Origin: Butyrivibrio sp.
GTDB taxonomy: Bacteria > Bacillota > Clostridia > Lachnospirales > Lachnospiraceae
NCBI RefSeq assembly: GCF_015056685.1
Contig: NZ_SVFW01000008.1
Span: 1 to 36,100, forward strand
Length of the DNA: 36,100 nucleotides
Direction: 5' to 3'
Shown piece by piece: positions 1-7,930 of the stretch. The position numbers and the translations under genes are program-made. Under the pieces are notes generated by a model. It saw only the letters and a program-made list of their open reading frames with translations, made no database searches and had not been told where the DNA came from. Position 1 is the stretch's first letter. Every line of letters begins with the position of its first letter.

Positions 1-1089
1 GTTCACATCCTCATCTTCAGTTCAAAAGATATCAATTTTGACGTTACGGGCCTTGATGTGATCGACATTGATGTTCCGGCTAAAAAGGGCAAGATCAATA
101 AAGTTATAAACGTGCTTAAGCGCGTTCAAAAAGTTAAAAAGATAAAGAAAGACCTCAATATAGACATTTCCTACAGCTTTGGCAGCTCCTCCAACTACGT
201 AAATGTCCTTTCGAGGGGAAAAGAAAAAGTTCTTACGGGACTTCGCTGTCAGACTGATATGGAGAACCAGGGCCAGGTTAATCTCTTTTGCAAAAAATCT
301 GACCAGGTTCTGTCCTGTTCAAAGGAAATCGTAAGACAGCTTAAAAGAGATTTTAACTACGACAGAAGCACCTATATATACAATCCTCTCGATACTGAGG
401 ATATTCAGAAAAAAGGAAGCGAAGAAGTAGACGACTTCCCCTTTGATAAAGACACCAAAGTCATTGCCTGCATGGGAAGAAACGACTATATCAAGGGAAT
501 CTGGCATCTTGTAAAGGCCTTTTCACTTGTTGAGAAAAAACATCCCGAGGCACGCCTTATGGTTCTTGGCGCCGGCAACTGGGACCCCTACAAAGAGATG
601 GCAGAAAAGCTCGGACTTTCTGATAAGATATTCCTTCCGGGAAACAGAAAGAACCCCTTCGCCTACGTATCAAAGTCTGACATTTACGTATGCAGTTCAA
701 ACCACGAAGGCTTTCCTAATGCAGTCCTTGAAGCTATGGCCCTCAAAAAGCCCCTTATCTCCGCTGACTGCAAGACCGGTCCCCGCGAGATACTCCTTGA
801 TGATGCTCAGTACAATCAGCTTATAACTGACATCCCAAGCGGTGACAGCATAAAAGAGCCTATAAACGGCAAATATGGTATACTAGTACCTGATATGGGT
901 GAAGAAGTGGATATGGACATCACTCATATAACAGACGAAGAGAAAATGCTTGCAGAAAAGATTTGCATGCTTCTTGATGATAATAGCCTTTGCCAAGACT
1001 ATTCAGAACGAGCTTTTGAGCGAGCACTCAACTACACACCCGAAAAATATCGCGACAGCATTCATGATATATTTAGGATGTACGAGTAA
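1..1089 (+). CDS. GT4-type glycosyltransferase, 5' end cut by window
   Basis: The reading frame is open from base 1, so the GTG at 58 is not the start and the gene begins left of the window; 362 residues are visible. It is a GT-B fold retaining glycosyltransferase of the GT4 type, which moves a sugar from a nucleotide donor to a lipid-linked acceptor at the cytoplasmic membrane face. The C-terminal donor-binding half is clear: the VIACMGRNDYIKG strand, LPGNRKNPF, and the EGFPNAVLEAM motif (bases about 700-735) whose two glutamates form the EX7E signature. The visible N-terminal part lacks the opening Rossmann strand. A good AAAGGAG site for the next gene follows its stop by 13 bases, indicating one operon. 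Family is secure; donor and acceptor sugars cannot be told. Confidence 0.88.
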   Translation, partial: VHILIFSSKDINFDVTGLDVIDIDVPAKKGKINKVINVLKRVQKVKKIKKDLNIDISYSFGSSSNYVNVLSRGKEKVLTGLRCQTDMENQGQVNLFCKKSDQVLSCSKEIVRQLKRDFNYDRSTYIYNPLDTEDIQKKGSEEVDDFPFDKDTKVIACMGRNDYIKGIWHLVKAFSLVEKKHPEARLMVLGAGNWDPYKEMAEKLGLSDKIFLPGNRKNPFAYVSKSDIYVCSSNHEGFPNAVLEAMALKKPLISADCKTGPREILLDDAQYNQLITDIPSGDSIKEPINGKYGILVPDMGEEVDMDITHITDEEKMLAEKICMLLDDNSLCQDYSERAFERALNYTPEKYRDSIHDIFRMYE

Positions 1090-1119
1090 TGTAACCCTCA
1101 CGAAAGGAGCCACAAACAA

Positions 1120-2055
1120 ATGCATTACAAAGTTGTGGTTTTTGGCGTAAAAGATACGTCGGAAAATATTATAGATTTTATACAGAAAGAGCTTTGCCCT
1201 GTTGACCTTGTGATCACCATAGCTCCTAAGGTCACTGAAAAAAACCAGGTTTCAGGATTTAAGGGCCTTAGCTTCTTAACAGATAAATACGGAATCCCTG
1301 TTTTTGAAGCAGACAGCTACTTCTTAAACGACGACAAGACAAAGAAATTCATATCTGAAAACGCCTTTGATCTTGGCATCGTTATGGGATGGCAAAGACT
1401 TATCCCCAAGGAAGTCCTTGATGTATTTAAAGCCGGAATCTACGGATTCCACGGCAACTGCGGATACCTTCCCTTCGGAAGAGGCAGAAGCCCTCTTAAC
1501 TGGTCAATGATACTTGGAGATACAAGATTTAACCTTAATCTCTTTAGATATGATGAGCACGCAGATTCACCTAACGTTTTTGCGACAGAGATGTTCCAGA
1601 TAAATGAGCACGATGACATCAGAACAGCTCAGTACAAGAACATGATCTGCTCCAAGAATCTTATCAGAAAGCTTGTTAAGACCTACATGGAAAAAGGAAC
1701 CATTGAGATCCGCACGGATTCCAAGGATTTTGATTCATGGTACAATAAGCGTACAGCAGCAGATGGAAAGATTGATTTCCATGAGAGGACCAGAAACATC
1801 TACAACCTCATCCGTGGCGTGGCAGCTCCTTTCCCAGGTGCGTTCTGCTATGCGGATACAGAGGACGACGACCACAAGGTTACAGTGTGGGAGGCACATC
1901 CTTTCGATGAGATGATCGATTTCTCAGCCTTTGCGCCCGGAGAGATTGTTGATATGTTCGATGGAAAGCCAATAGTAAGAACTGTTGACGGCTCCATTAG
2001 AATAGATAGATTTGATAGTAAAGTGGAATTATCCACAGGAATGGTACTTAAGTAA
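1120..2055 (+). CDS. formyltransferase-family protein (sugar N-formyltransferase-like)
   Basis: A 311-residue member of the formyl_trans_N superfamily, the fold of methionyl-tRNA and sugar-amine formyltransferases that use N10-formyl-tetrahydrofolate. Residues 107-128 carry the loop GFHGNCGYLPFGRGRSP, matching the family NxHxSxLPxxRGxxP loop, and residues 210-250 match the C-terminal part (DGKIDF, then NLIRGVAAPFPGAF). His111 and Asp149 sit 38 apart, close to the catalytic His-Asp spacing of the family, but the usual Asn two residues before His is Gly109. In a glycan locus the likely job is N-formylation of an amino sugar, or a related one-carbon transfer. The start is ATG with AAAGGAG upstream. 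The next gene begins one base after its stop. The substrate is unknown, and the missing Asn leaves the exact reaction open. Confidence 0.78.
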   Translation: MHYKVVVFGVKDTSENIIDFIQKELCPVDLVITIAPKVTEKNQVSGFKGLSFLTDKYGIPVFEADSYFLNDDKTKKFISENAFDLGIVMGWQRLIPKEVLDVFKAGIYGFHGNCGYLPFGRGRSPLNWSMILGDTRFNLNLFRYDEHADSPNVFATEMFQINEHDDIRTAQYKNMICSKNLIRKLVKTYMEKGTIEIRTDSKDFDSWYNKRTAADGKIDFHERTRNIYNLIRGVAAPFPGAFCYADTEDDDHKVTVWEAHPFDEMIDFSAFAPGEIVDMFDGKPIVRTVDGSIRIDRFDSKVELSTGMVLK

Positions 2056-2056
2056 T

Positions 2057-3166
2057 ATGAAGACAATTGCATTTCATTTAAACTGCCTCGTTCAGGGAGG
2101 CGCAGAGAGAGTAGTTTCTAACCTTGCTAATCAGTTTGCCAAGGAGGGCTACAAGGTTTACGTTGCGACTGAATGGGTGGACGAAAATGAATTCGCTCTC
2201 GATGAGAGAGTTACCCGCGTTCACGTTGGACTTCGTGAGGGCGATGAAAAGAAAAACCGTATAACAAAGTTCTTTTTACGAATTAAATACTTAAAAGAGT
2301 TCGTTAAAAAATATCATCCAGATGTGCTTATTGCCTTTGCCCAGAGAGCTAATTACAGAGCCCTCATGGCAGCAGGAAACAGCGATGTTCCGGTAGTTAT
2401 ATCCATAAGAACAGACCCGGTTGGGCACTATGATGCACTTTCTGATAAGGTGCAGATAAAGTGGCTCTTCCCTAAGGCAGCAGGCTGCGTATTCCAGACT
2501 ACAGGCCAGAAGGAGTTCTTTAAACCATACCTTCAGGACAATTCAAGGATTATCTTAAATCCTGTTAATCCTAAATACTTTGGCCTTACACCACCTGCAG
2601 AGAAAGAAAAGGCTGTTGTTCACCACGCAAGGCTTGTGGACTTCAAAAATCAGCCCATGCTTTGCAGAGCCTTTATCAAGGTTCACGAGAAGCACCCTGA
2701 TTACGTGCTTAAGATTTATGGACCTGATTCTTTTGACGGAACAAAAGAGATACTTGATAAGATAATTGCTGACAATCATGCGGAAGACTATATTCTTCTT
2801 ATGGGCGGCAGCGATGAACTGGAAAAAGAAATACCAAAGGGCGCAGTTTATGCCTTCTCCTCGGACTGGGAAGGCATGCCAAACTCTCTTTTGGAAGCTA
2901 TGGCAATGGGAATGCCTATTGTTGCCACAGACTGCCCTTGCGGCGGCCCCAGAACTGTTATGACAGATGGAAAGAACGGACTACTTGTTCCCATAAAAGA
3001 TGAGGACAAAATGGCAGAGGGCATCTGCAGGCTCATCGAGGACAGAGAGCTTGCTGAGCGCCTTGGCAAAGAAGCTGCAAAGATAGAGGAAATAGCAAAC
3101 GCTGACGCAGTATTTGTTCAGTGGAGAGATTATCTTGACGAAGTGATCGCCAGATCAAAGAGATAA
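2057..3166 (+). CDS. GT4 family glycosyltransferase
   Basis: A 369-residue GT-B glycosyltransferase. I chose the ATG at 2057 because the family's first strand begins there (MKTIAFHLN, then QGGAERVVSNLA, the acceptor-side glycine loop); an upstream TTG at 2012 would lie inside the formyltransferase gene. The donor half has HHARLVDFKNQ, MGGSDELE, and the EX7E motif EGMPNSLLEAM near residue 275, followed by DCPCGGPRTVM. It closely resembles the enzyme at 6643-7851 (shared SDWEGMPNS/KQEGMPNS and DCPCGGPR segments), so the two are probably paralogues making similar linkages. No signal peptide or membrane segment is present, which fits a peripheral cytoplasmic enzyme. Translation is probably coupled to the upstream gene, one base away. 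The sugar it transfers is not known. Confidence 0.9.
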   Translation: MKTIAFHLNCLVQGGAERVVSNLANQFAKEGYKVYVATEWVDENEFALDERVTRVHVGLREGDEKKNRITKFFLRIKYLKEFVKKYHPDVLIAFAQRANYRALMAAGNSDVPVVISIRTDPVGHYDALSDKVQIKWLFPKAAGCVFQTTGQKEFFKPYLQDNSRIILNPVNPKYFGLTPPAEKEKAVVHHARLVDFKNQPMLCRAFIKVHEKHPDYVLKIYGPDSFDGTKEILDKIIADNHAEDYILLMGGSDELEKEIPKGAVYAFSSDWEGMPNSLLEAMAMGMPIVATDCPCGGPRTVMTDGKNGLLVPIKDEDKMAEGICRLIEDRELAERLGKEAAKIEEIANADAVFVQWRDYLDEVIARSKR

Positions 3167-3181
3167 TGATAAGGAGCAAAA

Positions 3182-3937
3182 ATGTTTTCATTTGAAGATT
3201 ACAGAGAAATACTTAGAGCAATAAAAGAGACAGGTCTTTACGCTACATATGAGGAAGCTCTTGAGAGAGACTCATGGATCATCATGAGACACGATGTTGA
3301 GTATTCAGTAGAAAGAGCCTACGCACTTTCAAAGGTTGAGGAGAGCATGGATTTCAGGTCTACATTCTTTTTCCAGTGGACCAACAATTCCTACAACATC
3401 CTCTCAAGAAAGAACAGGGATATCCTCACAGATATGCATGAAAGAGGACAGACAATAGGTCTCCATTTTGCTTTAAACGGAATGACTGATATGAAGCTCA
3501 TAAGAGAGCGTATCAGGCAGGAAATCGATATGCTCAGCAACATGCTTGGCTTTGAGATCAACTCCTTCTCAATCCACAGACCATCACCTGATGTACTTGC
3601 AGAGAACATCAAGATTCCTGGCATTATCAATGCTTACCAGGACAACTTCTTTTCTTTTGACCCTAAGGCTACTCCCGAGTCAAAGCTTGAAGTAAAGTAC
3701 ATGTCAGATGCAAACCACATCTGGAGATATGGCTATCCTGATGCTGAGACAATTGGCAAGCATCAGAAGATTCAGATCCTGACACATCCATTTGCCTGGA
3801 CCAAGAAGGGCTATGATAACCTTGAAAATTACAGGGCACTCATCAATGAGAAATATGTAGAACTTCTTGATTCGATCGACAATGAGTGCAAGGACTTTGG
3901 ACCACTTAGAGATAATTTTGAAAAAATGCCGGTTTGA
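3182..3937 (+). CDS. polysaccharide deacetylase-like (CE4-type fold) protein
   Basis: A 251-residue protein with the outline of the RHDV-type polysaccharide deacetylase-like family. Visible motifs in order are IMRHDVEYSVERA (residues about 34-46, metal-site Asp), STFFFQW (about 60), GLHFAL (about 97-102), NSFSIHRPSP (about 127-136) and ILTHPFAW (about 199-206). These correspond to the Asp and His metal ligands and the Arg/Pro loop of NodB-fold enzymes, though spacing differs from classical secreted chitin deacetylases. There is no signal peptide, so it should act in the cytoplasm, perhaps removing an acetyl group from an N-acetyl sugar on the lipid-linked precursor. That would expose an amine for the neighbouring formyltransferase; this link is inference. 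ATG with AAGGAG six bases upstream. Confidence 0.68.
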   Translation: MFSFEDYREILRAIKETGLYATYEEALERDSWIIMRHDVEYSVERAYALSKVEESMDFRSTFFFQWTNNSYNILSRKNRDILTDMHERGQTIGLHFALNGMTDMKLIRERIRQEIDMLSNMLGFEINSFSIHRPSPDVLAENIKIPGIINAYQDNFFSFDPKATPESKLEVKYMSDANHIWRYGYPDAETIGKHQKIQILTHPFAWTKKGYDNLENYRALINEKYVELLDSIDNECKDFGPLRDNFEKMPV

Positions 3938-3998
3938 TGCTGGTAGATGATATGGATCAATATAGATAACACATTACGTTAAGGAAACAACATAGAGA

Positions 3999-5903
3999 AT
4001 GTGCGGAATTTGCGGATATATTTCCAAAAACAGAATAAGTGAAGATGAGCTGAGGATCATGAATGACACAATGATCCACAGAGGTCCGGATGATAGCGGC
4101 GTTGCAATTTACGAGGACAAGGACGGATATTCAGTTGGCCTTGCCCAGAGAAGACTTGCAATCCTTGATCTGTCGCCCCTTGGACATCAGCCCATGCATT
4201 CGGTCAACGGTAGAATAACAATTGTTTTTAATGGCGAGATTTACAATTTCCTTGAGTTAAAAGAGGAATTGTCAGACTATCCATACAAGTCACACTGCGA
4301 CACAGAGGTTATCATCGCTGCCTACCTTAAATGGGGCATAGATATGGTTGACCACATTCATGGTATGTTTGCCATCGCCATTTATGACAGAGAGACCTCA
4401 GACGTTTACCTTGTAAGAGACAGGATCGGTAAAAAACCTCTCTTTTACTGGATAGACGGTGAGAACCTTGTGTTTGGATCAGAGCTTAAGCCTATTATGA
4501 AGTGTCCGGGATTTAAGCCTGAAGTCAGAAGAGATGTTATTTCAAGGTATCTTTATCAGCAGTATATTCTGGCTCCTGATACGATCTTTGAAAATGTCTA
4601 CAAGCTTGAAGCCGGTGGAGTCCTGAAGTTCCACAAGGGCCAAGTGACAAAGTGGAAATACTGGGATATCAAGAAGGTTTACGCGGAGAAATCCCAGGAC
4701 AAAATAGAGAGCTACGAAGAGGCAAAAGAGGGCCTTAAAGAGAGACTTAAAAAGGCAGTTGCCGACAGAATGATCGCGGATGTTCCTCTTGGAACCTTCC
4801 TTTCAGGCGGATATGATTCATCCCTTGTAACAGCCATGGCTCAGGAGTTTTCTGACAAGCCGGTGAAGACCTTCTGTATCGGCTTTGACGTGCCAAGCTA
4901 CAACGAGGCTGAGTATGCAAAAGAGGTTGCAAAGCACCTTGGCTGCGATCATACAGAGCTCTATATCTCTGAAAAAGAGATGTTTGACCTTGTAAGCAGC
5001 ATTCCTCAGTACTACGATGAACCATTTGCGGATAACTCACAGATCCCGTCAATGCTTGTAAGTAAGCTTGCCAAAAAAGATGTGACTGTTGCTCTTTCAG
5101 GTGACGGCGGAGATGAGTTTTTCTGCGGTTATAATATTTACGATAATGTAAGACAGGCTCAGCAGCTTGAAATTCCGGGAGCTATTGTCAATGCTCTTGG
5201 CCAGATTCCTCTTGGAAGCGGCAAACTTATAGATAAGATGCCTTTCAGGGTTAAGGTTGTTGCTGCAAACAGAAATCCTGAGACCAAGACTCAGCTCGTT
5301 TCAGGAAGCTATGTAAAGTCTGCTCATGCCTTTATAAGCGGCGTTGAAAGCCTTGATAGAGACGTAAAGGGACAGCAGCCGGTTCTTTTCCCATTTGAGT
5401 CATCCTATGGGGTAAAAGACTTCCAGATAAGGCGAATGCTCCTTGATATGGATACTTACCTTCCTGACGACATTCTGGTGAAGATGGACAGAGCGTCCAT
5501 GAAGTATTCACTTGAAAACAGATGCCCTATCATGGACACGGAGGTAATGGAGTACTCCTTCAGGATTCCTCAGAAGTTCAAGTACATGGACGGTGACAAG
5601 AAGCATATCCTCAAGGATATCGCTTATGACTATATACCCAAAGAGCTGCTTAATCGCCCCAAGACTGGCTTTGGCGTTCCTATGGATCAGTGGCTCAGAG
5701 GCCCGTTAAAGGACCAGCTCATGGACTTTAGCTCCACTTCATTTTTGGAAAAACAGGGAATTTTCGACAGTGCGTATGTTTCCAAATTTATCAATAACTA
5801 CATTGTGAACGGAGACGCAGGCCCTGCCACAGGAGCAAACTTTAGCAAGATTTCCTGGTCATTCTTTATTTTCCAGCAGTGGTACGATTACTACATCAAT
5901 TAG
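3999..5903 (+). CDS. asnB: AsnB-like glutamine-dependent amidotransferase 1
   Basis: A 634-residue class II amidotransferase of the asparagine synthetase B family. Cys2 (MCGICGYIS) becomes the N-terminal nucleophile that hydrolyses glutamine; HRGPDDSG (about 28-35) and FNGEIYNF (about 77-84) belong to the same domain. The ATP-pyrophosphatase loop FLSGGYDSSLV lies near residues 267-277, and ALSGDGGDEFFCGY near 365-378. Length suits the roughly 630-residue Gram-positive AsnB group. True asparagine synthetases aminate aspartate, but relatives in polysaccharide loci amidate uronic acids and others act on acyl groups in natural-product pathways. A second homologue lies at 9737-11653 and an acyl carrier protein starts 13 bases downstream, so a glycan or carrier-bound carboxylate is a reasonable alternative substrate. 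Enzyme class is firm; substrate is inferred. Confidence 0.88.
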   Translation: MCGICGYISKNRISEDELRIMNDTMIHRGPDDSGVAIYEDKDGYSVGLAQRRLAILDLSPLGHQPMHSVNGRITIVFNGEIYNFLELKEELSDYPYKSHCDTEVIIAAYLKWGIDMVDHIHGMFAIAIYDRETSDVYLVRDRIGKKPLFYWIDGENLVFGSELKPIMKCPGFKPEVRRDVISRYLYQQYILAPDTIFENVYKLEAGGVLKFHKGQVTKWKYWDIKKVYAEKSQDKIESYEEAKEGLKERLKKAVADRMIADVPLGTFLSGGYDSSLVTAMAQEFSDKPVKTFCIGFDVPSYNEAEYAKEVAKHLGCDHTELYISEKEMFDLVSSIPQYYDEPFADNSQIPSMLVSKLAKKDVTVALSGDGGDEFFCGYNIYDNVRQAQQLEIPGAIVNALGQIPLGSGKLIDKMPFRVKVVAANRNPETKTQLVSGSYVKSAHAFISGVESLDRDVKGQQPVLFPFESSYGVKDFQIRRMLLDMDTYLPDDILVKMDRASMKYSLENRCPIMDTEVMEYSFRIPQKFKYMDGDKKHILKDIAYDYIPKELLNRPKTGFGVPMDQWLRGPLKDQLMDFSSTSFLEKQGIFDSAYVSKFINNYIVNGDAGPATGANFSKISWSFFIFQQWYDYYIN

Positions 5904-5916
5904 AAAGAGGTTAATT

Positions 5917-6159
5917 ATGACAAGAGAAGAAGTTTTCGAGAAAATGAACGAAGTTTTCAGAGACGTTTTTGAAGATGACGATATCACAGTAACAGATGAA
6001 ACAACAGCAGACGACATTGATGATTGGGATTCACTTGAGCATATCAATCTTATGAATGCTATTGAGCAGGAATTTGACATCAAGTTTACAATGGGTGAGA
6101 TCGTTGGAATGAAGAATGTTGGCGCAATGGCTGACCTTATCCTTGCAAAGCTTGGCTGA
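5917..6159 (+). CDS. acyl carrier protein
   Basis: An 80-residue acidic four-helix carrier protein. The motif DDWDSLEHINLM contains Ser39 of the DSL signature, the site that receives 4'-phosphopantetheine. Length and charge are normal for a freestanding carrier. It is not surrounded by fatty acid synthesis genes; it sits between two glycan-modifying genes and 1.8 kb upstream of an FkbH-type enzyme, the class known to load a glyceryl group from 1,3-bisphosphoglycerate onto a carrier protein. It is therefore probably a dedicated carrier for the decoration acyl group of this locus. Ribosome binding site AAAGAGG precedes the ATG. No phosphopantetheinyl transferase or thioesterase is visible in the window, so the housekeeping transferase would have to serve it. 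Confidence 0.92.
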   Translation: MTREEVFEKMNEVFRDVFEDDDITVTDETTADDIDDWDSLEHINLMNAIEQEFDIKFTMGEIVGMKNVGAMADLILAKLG

Positions 6160-6201
6160 TACAAATTTAGGCAGATACTAGAGCCTGATCAAGAGGTAAA
6201 A

Positions 6202-6591
6202 ATGAAAGTACACCACATAGGATATCTGGTAAAAAACATATCAAAAACTGAGAAAAAGTTTTTAGAACTCGGGTATGAAGTCGAATCTCCTACAAAGTTT
6301 GATGAGATTCGAAACATTGACATTGAGTTTTTGGTAAACGGAGATTACAGAGTAGAGCTGATAGAACCAAAGGGTGAAGAGTCTCCAATGTATCCGCTCC
6401 TTAAGCGTTACAAGAACACTCCTTATCATCTGTGTTATGAAGTGGAAAACGTTGATGAGGCCATAGCGGATCTTCAGGACAAGCATTACACAGTGATACA
6501 GGAACCCAATATCGCGCCATGCATTGAGGGCAAAAAAGTAGCTTTTTTGAATAACATAAGCATGGGAATCATAGAGCTTGTTGAAATGTAA
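6202..6591 (+). CDS. VOC superfamily protein, methylmalonyl-CoA epimerase-like
   Basis: A 129-residue vicinal-oxygen-chelate protein, the metal-dependent fold of glyoxalase I and methylmalonyl-CoA epimerase. The paired beta-alpha-beta-beta-beta repeats begin at MKVHHIGYLVKNI and at YHLCYEVENVDEA. Candidate metal ligands are His5 (VHHIG), a Glu in YRVELIEP, a His in TPYHLCY, and a Glu in the closing strand IIELVEM, the usual H-E-H-E pattern. Small VOC proteins next to carrier-protein and FkbH genes could epimerise or isomerise the carrier-bound acyl group; that role is inference. AAGAGG lies four bases before the ATG. It could also be a dehydratase or bleomycin-resistance-like relative; the sequence alone does not decide. 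Confidence 0.75.
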   Translation: MKVHHIGYLVKNISKTEKKFLELGYEVESPTKFDEIRNIDIEFLVNGDYRVELIEPKGEESPMYPLLKRYKNTPYHLCYEVENVDEAIADLQDKHYTVIQEPNIAPCIEGKKVAFLNNISMGIIELVEM

Positions 6592-6642
6592 GCAAACAAA
6601 CAGATGTTACATGTATATTCATTTTGAGAGGAATATAATCCC

Positions 6643-7851
6643 TTGGAACAAGGAAACAACAGTAAAAAGCATATAGCGATGTATATAGGCTCCCTTCAGA
6701 AGGGCGGAGCAGAGAGGGTCATGACGAACCTTGCGGATTTCTTTTTCGAGCAGGGCTACAGAGTGACCTTTGTTACTACATACCTTGCCGACAATGAGTA
6801 TGAGGTTAAGCACGCGGCATGGAAAAGAGTTCCAGCAGGAGCGCCGGGGGCTGAGCTTGTTGCAGACCTTGATGAGAATCCTGCCTGGGTTGATCCTCAT
6901 GGCGGAGAAAAAGATGGTATAGCCCGCGTTTTCTCAGCTCTTTTAAAGTCTGAACAAAAGGGCAGAGCTTATAATCTTCGCATGAGACATAAAAAGCTTC
7001 AGGACATTTGGAAGAATCTTCATCCGGACCTGATCCTTAGCTTTATCGGAAAAAACAATATCATGGCACTTTCGACTGCTGGCGGGGAGAAAATCCCGGT
7101 AGTAGTTTCTGTGCGTTCAGATCCTGACAGGGAATATGCATCTCTTTCCATGAAATCCTCCATGCTTGCTCTCTTTGGAAAGGCAGCAGGCGTTGTAGTT
7201 CAGTCCCAGGGGGCGAAAGAGAAGTTCCCGGGCTATATACAAAAGAAATGCACTATACTTCCAAACGCCATCAATCCTTCATTTATCAGAAAGCGCTACA
7301 TTGGCGAGCGGGAAAAGAAAATTGTAATGGTAGCAAGGCTTGACGCCAATAAGAATCAGGCAATGGTTCTGGAAACCTTTAAGGAAATCCTTGAAAAAGG
7401 CCATAAAGACTACAGTCTTGTATTCTACGGCGATGGCCCTGACAGGATAAAACTTCAGAATATGGCGGTTAAGCTTGGAATCGACAAAAACGTTGAGTTT
7501 AAGGGAAGCGTGCAGCACGTTGCTGAGCACATTGAAAAGGCAGCAATGTTTATTCTGGCATCTAAGCAGGAGGGAATGCCAAACTCCCTTATTGAAGCCA
7601 TGTCTTTGGGACTTCCTTGTATTTCAACGGATTGTCCGTGTGGAGGGCCGAGAGACCTTATAACTGACGGAGAAAATGGAATTCTTATCCCGGTAGATGA
7701 CAGGGCAGCTCTTGTAAGCGCCATGGAGAAGCTTATTACGGATAAGGACTTTGCAGAGAAAATCGGAACTGAAGCTGTGAAGATCCAGGAAAAATGCAGT
7801 CCTGAAGTTACAAATCAGAAGTGGAAAGAATACTTTGATTCACTCATGTGA
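6643..7851 (+). CDS. GT4 family glycosyltransferase (TTG start)
   Basis: A 402-residue GT-B enzyme. The TTG at 6643 is preferred because GAGAGGAA stands nine bases upstream (6626-6633), while the next in-frame ATG, 36 bases on, would cut into the first strand (HIAMYIGSLQKGGAERV). The donor half shows KIVMVARLDANKNQ, FYGDGPDR, and the EX7E segment EGMPNSLIEAM near residue 310, then DCPCGGPRDLI. An insert after the first helix (residues about 55-100, containing VDPHGGEKDG) distinguishes it from the paralogue at 2057-3166. The two enzymes probably add related sugars at different points of the repeat unit. Placed between the VOC and FkbH genes, it may transfer the sugar that carries the unusual decoration. 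Specificity is unknown. Confidence 0.88.
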   Translation: MEQGNNSKKHIAMYIGSLQKGGAERVMTNLADFFFEQGYRVTFVTTYLADNEYEVKHAAWKRVPAGAPGAELVADLDENPAWVDPHGGEKDGIARVFSALLKSEQKGRAYNLRMRHKKLQDIWKNLHPDLILSFIGKNNIMALSTAGGEKIPVVVSVRSDPDREYASLSMKSSMLALFGKAAGVVVQSQGAKEKFPGYIQKKCTILPNAINPSFIRKRYIGEREKKIVMVARLDANKNQAMVLETFKEILEKGHKDYSLVFYGDGPDRIKLQNMAVKLGIDKNVEFKGSVQHVAEHIEKAAMFILASKQEGMPNSLIEAMSLGLPCISTDCPCGGPRDLITDGENGILIPVDDRAALVSAMEKLITDKDFAEKIGTEAVKIQEKCSPEVTNQKWKEYFDSLM

Positions 7852-7854
7852 AAG

Positions 7855-7887
7855 ATACTTTTTAGGCCATACAAGCCAAAAAAGTAT
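7855..7887 (+). repeat. intra-operon hairpin
   Basis: An inverted repeat with arms ATACTTTTT (7855-7863) and AAAAAGTAT (7879-7887), extended inside by GGC/GCC after one A-A mismatch, with a seven-base loop. It starts four bases after the stop of the upstream glycosyltransferase gene. No run of T follows on the + strand, so it is not a standard terminator. It could stabilise or mark a processing point in the transcript, or slightly lower expression of the downstream GTG-started gene. Confidence 0.6.
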
Positions 7888-7930
7888 GAATATATAGATG
7901 AACAGAGTGTTAAATATATAGGAGCAAAAG

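Noticed and set aside
58..60. GTG as start of the first glycosyltransferase gene
   Set aside because: The frame is open to base 1 and coding-like upstream, and no ribosome binding site precedes it; the gene is truncated by the window.
5859..6164. Minus-strand open frame of 101 codons, Ser/Ile rich
   Set aside because: Exact shadow of the acyl carrier protein gene.
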